NCBI GenBank assembly: GCA_001970855.1
Contig: LSSN01002136.1
Coordinates: forward strand, 1 to 16,008
Direction of reading: 5' to 3'
Source of the DNA: Smittium culicis
Taxonomy: Eukaryota; Kickxellomycota; Harpellomycetes; Harpellales; Legeriomycetaceae
Length of the DNA: 16,008 nt
The notes below the pieces were generated by a model. That model was given only the letters and a program-made list of their open reading frames with translations, ran no database searches and was not told the origin of the DNA. Numbering within the stretch: position 1 is the first letter of the stretch; every line of letters starts with the position of its first letter. Shown piece by piece: positions 1 to 8,900 of this stretch. Made by a program: the position numbers and the translations under genes.

Positions 1-1644
1 ATTCATTGCAATGAATTCATTTACTGGACATCAGTCTTAAAATCATTTCTTTTTATTATTCGCGCCGAGATAATCATTGGATATCAATCAATAAAAATAT
101 GCGATATTACATTATGTATGCCAAATATGGAATATTGGCTACACAAGCTATTTTCTCAAAGTACTTTGAGCAAATGAAAATATTTCATGTAATCATATCT
201 AGTCAGAATTCAATAAAATTTATAGATTTGCTTTGTAAACATGATAAGCTATAATGATTATTAGCATTTTATTGATTACATTAGTTAAATGTATGTATTC
301 TCCTTATTAAGCTATTACATTGAAACAAATAAATATATCCCATTTGGGATAGTACTATTGTCCTATGTTGATTACAAGTTTTCCCGTCTAAATTCTGAAA
401 TTAAATTTATACACTAACCTTCAAGAGTAAATTGCGAGCCGCAGTACTTTATTTCTGAAATAATGTATATCGTATCATGATTTCTAGGTTCGTGAGGTCA
501 CAAAATCGAAAATTCAAAAGTTTTAGATACGCTCAGTTTTATAGATTCATCATTATTTCATAAGGTTACAATACAATTTTGTGAAATTTTACGAATAGCT
601 GATAATGTAAATATTATTAAAGAAAATTCGATTATAATGTCATTTCGCACAATAAAAAAGGACAAAATTTTCTTGGACATTTTAAATTCAATCAATAACG
701 ATGATATCGATATAGACTAAATTTTTATTATCGTGAAAACTCACAACACCTTATCAGATAAATAAGCTTGGATACATAAAATCTATCCCTTTCAGATAAA
801 TCTTATATCGAAATAATCGCATGTTTTATAGTCTTAGTTTTACAAATAATTGTTTGTCAAATATTATAAATCTATTTTTTTTTGATTAAGTTTCACTAAT
901 ATTAAATTCAATTCAAAAAATTTATAGGGCTCAGCTAAGTATAAGGGATCATTGATACACAATGTCCTTTTGTGAAACATAGTATTATTTACTAATTTTC
1001 TCCTTTGTATGATTTCGGTTTGTGCTTCAAAAATTATATTGTAAAATGCCAATGAATAATTGGAACTTCATCGCCAATGATTATTTACATTGCTATTATC
1101 AAATAAAATAGCTGCGATATAAAAATAGCTTCGCACCGATAAAGAATCCCATGAATTTGATTGAATGTCAAATGATTAGAATGTACTAATTCCACTATTA
1201 ATAAAAAAAAGTTATCCCCAAAACAAGATTATATTTATACAAGATTGATTAATAAAAAATCCCCATTTACGGATAGCTTTGCTCCTTAATATGGCTTTAA
1301 TCTTCAAAATAATAAAAAAAATTGACTGTAAAATTGAATATCAATATAATGTTAATCGTTATATGAAACGCGAATGCATTTTGAAACAGAAAAAACAGTT
1401 AAAAAAAGAATTGATATCCTTTCCAAATAAAAAACTATTTAAACATAGCAAAAAGTAGTCATATGGAATAGATAATCATAATTAAATTAAAATTTAGTAA
1501 ATCTGAATATAAAATTGAAATAAATAAAAGAATTTCTTTACTAGTCAAACTATACAACTACAAAGAAAAAGAAAAATATTTTCTGTAGCATATTACATCA
1601 CCTTTTCTATAATTTTAAAAAACTAATACACAAACATATTCATA
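1..1644. other. Non-coding AT-rich region upstream of the GPI-protein gene
   Basis: I see no supported gene here. The sequence is very AT-rich with stops in all frames; the longest open stretch (864-1052, minus, 62 codons) has no recognisable family or composition signal. A 16-bp near-perfect palindrome lies at 336-351 (arms TATCCCA and TGGGATA). The last ~100 bases (1540-1644) are A-rich and C/A-rich, as in fungal leaders, and belong to the promoter of the gene at 1645. An exon of a multi-exon gene cannot be excluded from sequence alone. Confidence 0.5.
1608..1613 (+). promoter_or_regulatory. Candidate TATA-like element for the GPI-protein gene
   Basis: TATAAT followed by TTTTAAAA lies 32-37 bases before the ATG at 1645, followed by a CA-rich leader. 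TATA-like strings are common by chance in this AT-rich sequence, so this is only a candidate. Confidence 0.25.
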
Positions 1645-1953
1645 ATGCAAATCAAAAGCGTCGTAGCTAGTATCGGACTCGCTTCATCTGCAGTAGTTTA
1701 CGCAAGTGTTCCAGTTATGGGATCCAATAACGCTGTAGCCGCTAGAAACCTTGCTGCTCGTCACGAGGGCCATGACCACGGAGAAGAAGCAGCATCAAGC
1801 AGCGCATCGATGTCATCGTCATCATCATCATCATCAGTAGCATCAGCATCAGCTGCAGCAGCAAGTACCGGATCTGGTTCAACTACCAAGGTTTCATACC
1901 TCTCAGTATTCCTAGTTGGTTTAGGATCTGCCGCATACTCAGCCCTTTTATAA
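1645..1953 (+). CDS. Small secreted Ser/Ala-rich, His-containing putative GPI-anchored surface protein
   Basis: A 102-residue, single-exon protein that I cannot place in a named family. Residues 1-20 form a signal peptide (one Lys, then a hydrophobic run, plausible cleavage after the A-x-A-like VYA). Residues 39-48 hold a His/acidic cluster, RHEGHDHGEE, with His at 40, 43 and 45, which could bind a metal. Residues 51-79 are almost only Ser, Ala, Gly and Thr, including eight consecutive Ser at 57-64, suited to O-mannosylation. After a small-residue stretch (GSGSTT, ~76-81) the chain ends in an uninterrupted hydrophobic tail with no cytoplasmic residues, the pattern of a GPI-attachment signal. 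An in-frame TAA at 1624-1626 supports the start. It is more GC-rich than its flanks, with many GCC, ACC and ATC codons, suggesting high expression. It converges on the RAB5IF-like gene. A C-terminal transmembrane anchor is the main alternative. Confidence 0.8.
   Translation: MQIKSVVASIGLASSAVVYASVPVMGSNNAVAARNLAARHEGHDHGEEAASSSASMSSSSSSSSVASASAAAASTGSGSTTKVSYLSVFLVGLGSAAYSALL
1813..1836 (+). repeat. In-frame TCA trinucleotide microsatellite (poly-Ser)
   Basis: Eight serine codons in a row, TCA TCG then six TCA, encode residues 57-64 of the surface protein. The TCA run continues as imperfect GCATCA units to about 1851. Slippage here would change Ser-tract length without breaking the frame. 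Confidence 0.9.
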
Positions 1954-2020
1954 ATATAATAATTTTCTCGACTCCCATCATACAATACAAACTTTTAAAT
2001 CTTTATTAATTTAATATAAC

Positions 2021-2026
2021 AATAAA
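2021..2026 (+). terminator. Candidate polyadenylation signal AATAAA of the GPI-protein gene
   Basis: AATAAA lies 68 bases after the TAA stop of the plus-strand gene. Position is reasonable for a fungal 3' UTR, but the hexamer is frequent in this AT-rich DNA. Confidence 0.3.
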
Positions 2027-2226
2027 TTTTGACTACTTTAATCACATAAAAATATATAATTTAGTAACACTAAGTTTTTTTATTCAGATAAAAACTGTTT
2101 GTGATATTGATCGTCTTATAAGTTTAATTCGTAAAATTATATATATATTCGTTTAATCGAAAGAGATGAATTAACCTCAGTAATAAATCTTGAATACGAG
2201 TATCTGATTTTTTTCATTAGTGCTTC

Positions 2227-2250
2227 ATTTAATCCGTAGATGGATTAAAT
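2227..2250. repeat. Perfect inverted repeat / hairpin, 9-bp stem, 6-nt loop
   Basis: ATTTAATCC and GGATTAAAT are perfect reverse complements separated by GTAGAT. The hairpin sits between two convergent genes, 274 bases after the plus-strand stop. It could be an RNA structure at a 3' end, a remnant of a small element, or chance. Confidence 0.7.
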
Positions 2251-2496
2251 CTGCTATCAACGCGTATTGATTAAAATAAAATTCAAAAAATGTATATATT
2301 GAAAGATGATAGAATATTTATAAATATGAGAATTTTTTTTGGCCGTTTTTTATTCTGAAACAAAAAATTTATTAATTTTTAGTAAATAAGTTAATACTCT
2401 TGAAAAAAAAAAGGATTATGTGAATATATTTGTATTTGAGTACGAATTTTAAAAATAATAAAAAAAGATTTATGACGAGCTATTTAGCGATTACAT

Positions 2497-2502
2497 TTTA
2501 TT
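2497..2502 (-). terminator. Candidate polyadenylation signal AATAAA of the RAB5IF-like gene
   Basis: Minus-strand AATAAA, read from the plus-strand TTTATT, lies about 26 bases beyond the TAA stop at 2528-2530. A second AATAAA overlaps the stop codon itself. Either could serve; neither is proven. Confidence 0.3.
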
Positions 2503-2527
2503 CCTTCCCCTCCTCAATTTATATTTA

Positions 2528-3221
2528 TTACACGTGTAACAGATTGTAGAAGCATATCCACAATACCTATAATAAAAGAAAAGCTTAAATAAACTGGGCT
2601 CAAAAGGTCGAATAAATAGTAGTCGAAAATTAAATATAAATAAAACAAGCAATTTATGTAAAAAATGGCGTACTAAGAAGGAAGACACAGAGGGAGCAAT
2701 GTTTTCAGTAAAGAATTCACTAACAGTTCCAAAGTCATTGATGTTAATGTCTAGATACTTTCTCCAATATATAGCGGTGTTAACATACTCAACGAGCAAA
2801 AATCTGTATAAAGAGAATTGAAAAAGTGTATAAAAGTAAAATAGAAATAATGAAAAGGCGTGTAATTTAACTCGAAGTAAATGAATAGTATGTGATCTTA
2901 CGTGATGATAGCGGTAGCTCCTTTAACTCCAAGAATTCCACAAACTGAACCGACAGCAATAGCAGTAAAAAGTAGCACAATAAATGTGGCCTTTTTAAGT
3001 TCGATCTATAGTGAGAGTAAAGAAAATATTAAGTGATCTATCAATAAGAATATCTTTCGATGTTCACTAGGCGGATAGTTAGAATAGAGATAGAGCAAAA
3101 TTAGGGAATTTGAGGGTGAAGATCTTGTATTTTGATCTAAAAGACTTACTGTTGTCCATTCATCTCTTTTTTGAATGGAGCCTAGGATAGAGTTCTTAGG
3201 AGCGATTTCAGAGTCAGACAT
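2528..3221 (-). CDS. RAB5IF: RAB5IF/OPTI (Rab5ip, EMC6-like) family ER membrane protein, four exons
   Basis: Exons are 3221-3150, 3005-2902, 2803-2674 and 2566-2528; introns of 144, 98 and 107 nt start GTAAGT, GTAAGA and GTACGC and end in AG. The spliced product is 114 aa. It matches the metazoan RAB5IF (C20orf24/OPTI/RCAF1) layout: a short polar N-terminus with an R-D-E-W motif (19-22), a first membrane segment at about 30-50 with GILGVKG (47-53), a second at about 54-72 ending Y-x-x-x-x-I-Y-W, an acidic loop with DFGT then a Phe/Glu helix (82-92), and a third segment ending FLVLWICFYNLLHV. The last junction restores the family's L-V-x-W-I-x-F-Y motif, good evidence for the splicing. In animals the protein partners the TMCO1 insertase in the multipass translocon and is also linked to respirasome assembly; either role here is inference. 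All junctions keep frame. Confidence 0.85.
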
Positions 3222-3241
3222 TTTGATACTAGTGGTACTCG

Positions 3242-3249
3242 ATTATATA
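3242..3249 (-). promoter_or_regulatory. Candidate TATA box of the RAB5IF-like gene
   Basis: Minus-strand TATATAAT ends about 21 bases before the ATG at 3221. If used with standard ~30-base spacing, the transcript would have almost no leader. The motif could be chance in AT-rich DNA. Confidence 0.3.
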
Positions 3250-5047
3250 GTAATTTACTTTGGAGGAAGAATATACTATAGTTTACTATATTAGAGGCGA
3301 AATATAAAAAGTAAGTCTATTAACTACACAACGCTAAAACCAAAGTAGCAATACTTTTTTTTATTAATAATACAATGCGAGATTAGATGAACAGAAACTT
3401 AATTTCAATTCCGCCAATTCAATAGGCTCATCGCAGGCCTAGACTTTGAAACGCTTACCCACTTATATTAAAATGATACATCTTGAAATTACAGGAGAAA
3501 TGAAAAAATTGATTAGTTTGTGCCAAATAACAACTAGGAGCTATTGATAGCTTTAACTTATTGGTTATAAATATAGATAATGTTTATTAACAATGATTAT
3601 TTGCTTAATTCATAGTAAGGATAGAATTAGCCAATAACCAGTGAATAAAATATTGATCGACACATTCAAAGCCAATGGATGGCAATGTTGAAATAGAGCA
3701 CTAACATTAAGCTATTTTTTAAGCGGGTTGAAATGTGAATTTAGGTTTTTAAATTGCATATGGAACAATGCCTGTCTGGATCTTTCGGGTTGGTATACTG
3801 ATTACATTTTCAATATAAGTACGCAGCTGGTAGACCGGCAGAGGAATTTATTAGTACTAGAATATTAGTTTTTATATTCCTTGCACCAACTTTACTATTT
3901 TTTTTAGCTTACTTTATCGCATAGGTTCTTTTATTGTTATCGTGCCAATAAAATTCTGTGAATAAAAAATAAAGGCTTTGAAATTGCAAGAGGAAATATT
4001 TATACTGGCATAAAGCGTGGTTTCTATAGATATAAAAATAAAAAACCGTGCGATTTCTTGGTCAGTTAGCCTAAAAAATTTTGTTTTTTATGTGAGAATA
4101 AGAGACTAATTAAGTTTTTGGTTTTAATGCCGTTTGGTGTTCAAACTGTTATAAAATCGTTTAATTTGCCTATTTTTTAATAATTTTTTTGCCTAAGCTA
4201 TGCACGGCGAATCATAATTAGGATGCCAACTGCTCAAAAACAAACGATTTACCATTTAGACCAACCTTCATTTAAAATATAGACAAATAGCTCAAAAGAT
4301 ATGTAGTATTTAGGGTCTAATGTATATGAGTCGATATTTACAAAGCGTACATTTAGATACTGTTTAAATTAAGAATACAGCAAAAAAAGGAGCTGCTCGA
4401 GCATCCTTTGCCAAGATTAAAAAATAAATCATAGCATTATCAGCTCATTATTTCTTGTATTTTAATGTGTATTGTTTATCTGCCAACAAATACTCGTAGA
4501 AAAAAGATCTATTAAATAAGTAATGGATCTTGGCATTTCATAGCACATTTATAGGCCAATGCATTAATAAGAATATTTTTACTTGCTAATTATTTTTTAT
4601 GAACAAGATCTATTCGATGAAAAAATTTAATGGGCCAATAATCCATTAATATGATAGAAAAAAGATATAAACAACAAGTATTGGCAGAGTTAAATTAATA
4701 TCAACTTCTCATCATTGGTCTAAATGTAACATTTTAAGCAATTATTCAATTCACGCTCTTTAAACAGCCAATCATAAGTCGTATTTTTAAACTATTTTAT
4801 TTACTTTTTTTACTTGAGGTATTTTTTGCAATGCCAAAAGAATTTCACGTTATATACATAAACTTCTTTTCTTATCTACCTTATAATAAAAACACCAAAT
4901 AAGTTACTTGTTCAGCTGGTAAGCGATTTATATCTAGATTTCTTAATTATCAATCGCTTATTTTTTTATACCCAGAAACGCTTCACCCTCCTGTTCTTGT
5001 TTAATAGAATTATATATCTTAATAGCTACTCAAGCCTATTTTTTCTT

Positions 5048-5056
5048 TATATAAAA
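5048..5056 (+). promoter_or_regulatory. Candidate TATA box of ATG44
   Basis: TATATAAAA ends 27 bases before the ATG at 5084, a good TATA consensus. The close spacing would imply a very short leader. Confidence 0.35.
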
Positions 5057-5083
5057 CCTTCTAGATAGATTTATAATATAAAA

Positions 5084-5441
5084 ATGGGAGCTATTTCTAA
5101 AATTGTTCATTTATCAGTTGATGCAATTCTGCTCACCACCGCTTTAGCTGGGATAAAGAGAACTACCGGATACGAGTAAGTTTGCTCCAAACATACAATA
5201 TATTCTTTTTTTATTTTTACCTTAATAATTTATCCTTTTATTTTTTAAATTTTTGTAAATACATACTGCATTTCATCTCTAAAATTTATTAATATTCCTT
5301 AGAATCAAACACAAAAATATTTCAACTGACGAAAATATTACCAAATACATCAACAACTACTTTTTGTTCGGCGAAAAAGCCCTCGATTTTGCTGCTGATC
5401 AAATGAAAAAATACCCTGATTATTTTGAAAAATCTAAGTAA
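5084..5441 (+). CDS. ATG44: Mitofissin Atg44 (DUF1748 family), mitochondrial fission factor for mitophagy, two exons
   Basis: Exon 1 is 5084-5175 and exon 2 is 5303-5441, with a 127-nt intron (GTAAGT...TTAG) splitting the Glu-31 codon. The product is 76 aa, close to the 70-80 aa usual for DUF1748. Family hallmarks are clear. The N-terminal helix has K6, H9, D13-A14, T19, L21-A22-G23-I24 and K25-R26, followed by T28-G29. The second half has the Y50, G54-E55 and D59 pattern and ends in a basic K-S-K. In budding and fission yeast this protein acts in the mitochondrial intermembrane space, binds lipid membranes directly and drives the fission needed for mitophagy. It lies convergent to UTP10, 548 bases away, and divergent from the RAB5IF-like gene. 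Retaining the intron would stop translation immediately (GAG TAA). There is no cleavable presequence, as in known members. Confidence 0.9.
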
Positions 5442-5499
5442 TTTTTTTATCTCAATCTATATTTAGTCTCTATTTATCCAGATAAATAATGAACTAAAT

Positions 5500-5514
5500 C
5501 CCCCCCCCCCCCCC
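5500..5514. repeat. Poly-C homopolymer, 15 nt, in a C-rich patch
   Basis: Fifteen consecutive C are followed by a T, four more C and further C/T-rich sequence to about 5529. It stands out in very AT-rich DNA. Its exact length may be uncertain because homopolymers are error-prone in sequencing and replication. Confidence 0.9.
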
Positions 5515-5575
5515 TCCCCTCCGTCTCCGCATATTTTCGTTTGATTTTTTTTAACTTTATTAGTCTTTACTATTC

Positions 5576-5581
5576 AATAAA
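5576..5581 (+). terminator. Candidate polyadenylation signal AATAAA of ATG44
   Basis: AATAAA lies 135 bases after the ATG44 stop, beyond the poly-C tract. Another copy occurs at 5840-5845. It is a weak call because the hexamer is common here. Confidence 0.25.
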
Positions 5582-5933
5582 ATTAGAAATATTGTAGATC
5601 CTTGTCAATACCTATTAATAACTACGCACTATTGTCATTTACATAGGATTATAGTAATCCATCTCTTGTGGCCACCCTAACCACCCGTCTCAATTTATAA
5701 TTATGCATGATTAAATCGTGTTTTCCTATTTTTTTTTAAAAAAATACCAAACTTTTTAAATTAATGATTGTCATACCTAGTTTTTTTAAAAAATTCTATT
5801 ATGGCTATAAAATAGCCCTTCTTATCAATTGAACTACTGAATAAAGCACAAAAAAAATTGTATAGATAGCCAAAAAAAATTTTTATATAAATTTTATTAA
5901 GCACAAACTATTAAAAGGAAACAATTCTGCTCC

Positions 5934-5939
5934 TTTATT
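5934..5939 (-). terminator. Candidate polyadenylation signal AATAAA of UTP10
   Basis: Minus-strand AATAAA (plus-strand TTTATT) lies about 50 bases beyond the UTP10 TAG stop, a plausible place for 3' end formation. Confidence 0.3.
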
Positions 5940-5989
5940 TTCAGTTTAAAAAGGTAAAAAACAATTATAATAAATAAGTGAAGGAAAAA

Positions 5990-8900
5990 CTAGTTAAAAT
6001 ATGGACGAAGCGATTCTCCTAGTAATGATTCGATAGTGACAATCGTCTCATTTGTCAATCTCTCCACGCTAGAATCTTCATCATCAATAAGTTCAGATAA
6101 GAATGGAATAGTTTCTGGAACAAGGATCAAGAATTCCTCTCCGAGTGCGCTGAAGCTGGATTTAACAATCTCTAGGCCTGCTGCTCTAACTCTTGGCGAC
6201 TGCGATCTAGTCTTCATCAATATCAAGTTATGCATCTGTTTCCACATAGCGTCATTCGATACCGATGTATAAGCCTGTGTAATTGCTGGGCTTAAGTATC
6301 TCTGGATTCTATCAAAGTATTCGCTACCAATTATATCTCCACCATCGTCTTTGTTAACTATTTTACCTGATGATGTCTGTACTAAAGTATTTGCTACTTG
6401 TCCACCAAGCGGCTTAACAAATCTCTCAAAGATATCTGTCGACCATAATTCACCAGAATCGTGAAGTGCAGATAATCTTATCGATTCAAGAACATTCGCC
6501 CAAAGTCTGTTAGGTACATTTAGACTATTACCGCTAAGACTTTTAGCAATGTCTCCATTTGATCCTACAACATCGCCATCTAGAGCATACTCATTCAATA
6601 TATCAATACTTGTACCAATCAAATTCTCATAATATGGTGTAAATATTGATTGCAGTTTCGAGAATAGCTTGTTAATAACCAAGTACATCAAATTAAGTCT
6701 CATTGATTTTGTAGCCATTTCGCTCTTAGACTGATCATTCTTGCTCGAAACTAAGTCTGATGTTGCCCAGTCAATAAACGTTAGCATCAACGGAGAGAAT
6801 GTATTTTCATTAAGTTTACTACAAAAGTCTGTAAAGTTATCAATTAAAGTCTCAATAAGTCTACATATCATCAAATATTCGGCTGAGCGAATGTCTGATT
6901 CTTTCTTTCCATTTCCAGAGAACTCCAACCTAAAGTATTCACTCAAAAACTCCGATCCGAAATCACATGTAAGCATCGTCAAAAATATTTTGTAAATTGG
7001 TCTGTGGAATGTAATCAAAGTTTCATTAGTAACAGAAGTAACAGTAAGTCCAACCAATCTAGATACATTGATTACAGAGAAAATAGCCATCTTGGATTTC
7101 AATCGACCATCTTCAAGTATACTTTCATAGTACTTGAATAGCTCCTGGAGTAAAATTCTTGGATGAACCGAGCTAGAAAGCAAAGTTAACAAATTATTAT
7201 AGCATTGAGCTGCCTTCTTCCTAAGTGTAAGATCCTTTCTTGCAAACTCATACTGATTTTCTCCGGAATTATACTTATTTTGGCTAACAAGATTCGACTC
7301 ATCATCTATATTTGCTGCATCTTTCAATTCAAATCCACGTGGAAGGAATGGAATCTCAGGATGTAAACTCAAGTAGCACACTCTATTATCCATAATAACA
7401 CTAAACAATTCCCCAATATAGGGGTTCAAAAAGTTTGACCATTTTTTTGCAATATTTTCTAAAACAACAAGTGCTCCTGCAACCAATTCAGTGCTATTAT
7501 CTAATACAACCAGCTTAGCGCTAGCTTCTTCAGGGTCAGAAAATTTGTCTTGAATCTGGCGAACCCTATTCTGTGAACTATAAAGCAACTCAAAGCTTTG
7601 TCTAATAAGATTCAACAAAGTTGGCATAAGTTTTGGCATATATTTGATAGCTCTTACTCCAAGCCCATTTACGAGTCTAGCAATAAGTGCAAATAGTGAA
7701 GATCTAATAAGATGATTTTCGCTATTAATAAGAGGTTTTATGTTCTTATTGCTGGAAAACTCTGAATTCAATACTATATCGAAAATAGGCAAGAATTTAG
7801 ACGAGAAAAGCGAACCGAAATACTGCGCTAAAGTAGATAAACACAATATTGCCTGCTGGGTGATGTCAATTGACGAACTCTCTTGGCCATCAGACTGTGT
7901 TTCTTCGGAATATTTGGCTACAATTTCGGATAAATGTGGGATCAAATTAGCCAAGCTGAGAGCTGATATTTTATCTGACTCAGACCAGCCATTGTTGGAG
8001 GTTATCAAATCGCCTTCAGATGTCATTTGTGAGTTTTTACCTCTAGTTTTATAGTTGTCAAATAGGTAGCCGGCAAACTCGTCTATTTTAATAGATAGAA
8101 GCTCAATAACTTTTCTGCGAACATTAAGGCTTTGGTGGCCAAATAATCGCAATACAGTGCGCGAGAATAATGGATAATCGAGCTGGCCAATAGCATAATC
8201 TATCATAAGATAGTTGTTTTCCACAACAAGCTCGCCAATCTTAGCGATAGATTTAGTATTTGATTTTGACTTGAGGAAAGCAAACTGATCATTCCACAAT
8301 GTAACAAATTCAAGCATAATAAAGACCAAACTTTCAAGCATTTTATCCACTGTCGCTTTTTCGCTCTTATCTTCAATATCTCCATAGTCATTTGTTATTA
8401 GAATATTGTTAATAAATTTGGCAGAAGCTAAGCGGAATACTGTAAGTTGCTTTGTATTCAATCTGGCTATATCTAAAACAGTGCTATCGATCAGTGTCTT
8501 CATTTCTTCAGGGTCGGATGGCTTTTCAGTTGGCAATGACAGCATCTCGCTTATAAGACCGGTCATAATTGAAACATTAATCTTAAGGTCAAACTCAGTT
8601 GAAAGTAAGGAAGCAAAGTCCATGTAATCTTCCCTAGAAAATTTATTATTTGAATCTGTGTATTGATTATCGCTACTAATAGGAGACTTGGTTTGCTTAA
8701 TAGAGTACTTTTCGAAAAACAGAATGAACATGTAGCTACCGTACTCTTCAACACCTACAGTTTCCAGCAAAAGCTTGAAAAGCGGAATACGCCTGTGCTG
8801 GGGAATGTATGGGAGTGAATCAACGAATACTCTCAAAACTGAAATGGCCGATTTATTTTTTACCTCGCTAGAAACTTCAACTACGTCCATTTTGTCACTA

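Larger units (their letters stand above)
1954..2527. other. Convergent intergenic region
   Basis: This is the shared 3' region of the surface-protein gene (+) and the RAB5IF-like gene (-). It has an AATAAA polyadenylation-type hexamer at 2021-2026 (+), a perfect hairpin at 2227-2250, and AATAAA on the minus strand at 2497-2502, about 26 bases past the stop of the minus-strand gene. No coding sequence is supported. Confidence 0.6.
3222..5083. other. Long divergent intergenic region with clustered GCCAA/TTGGC motifs
   Basis: This 1.86-kb region separates the divergent RAB5IF-like and ATG44 genes. I find no coding sequence, tRNA or other RNA gene. Fourteen GCCAA pentamers (either strand) lie between 3413 and 4837, several of them GCCAAT (CCAAT-box-like). 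A slightly GC-richer stretch lies at about 3765-3845. Short direct repeats occur, for example AAGATCTATT at 4504-4513 and 4605-4614, with similar GGCCAAT...ATTAATA stretches near 4554 and 4633. It may be regulatory DNA, decayed mobile-element sequence, or both. Confidence 0.5.
5442..5989. other. Convergent intergenic region between ATG44 and UTP10
   Basis: This shared 3' region holds the poly-C tract at 5500-5514, an AATAAA at 5576-5581 (+), long T/A runs with two similar CCTA-T(n)-A(n) blocks starting near 5726 and 5776, a small hairpin at 5803-5817 (GGCTAT, AAA, ATAGCC), and minus-strand AATAAA at 5934-5939. No gene is supported. Confidence 0.6.

Noticed and set aside
864..1052. Minus-strand open frame of 62 codons
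   Set aside because: No family signal, composition like its AT-rich surroundings, and no supporting promoter or splice context.
1761..1985. Antisense open frame with an Asp-rich stretch opposite the GPI-protein gene
   Set aside because: The Asp run is only the complement of the TCA repeat; the plus-strand protein has a signal peptide and GPI tail and explains the frame.
2528..2539. 12-bp palindrome TTACACGTGTAA containing an E-box
   Set aside because: It is the end of the RAB5IF-like coding region (Leu-His-Val-stop), so coding constraint and chance explain it.
2491..2799. 102-aa unspliced minus-strand protein
   Set aside because: It is exon 3 read through intron 3 into the wrong frame; splicing restores the conserved C-terminus.
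3006..3221. 71-aa unspliced minus-strand protein
   Set aside because: It is exon 1 of the RAB5IF-like gene plus its retained intron; the conserved family sequence continues only after splicing.
3765..3845. GC-richer patch considered as a tRNA or other structured RNA gene
   Set aside because: No A- or B-box consensus, acceptor stem or cloverleaf could be drawn on either strand.
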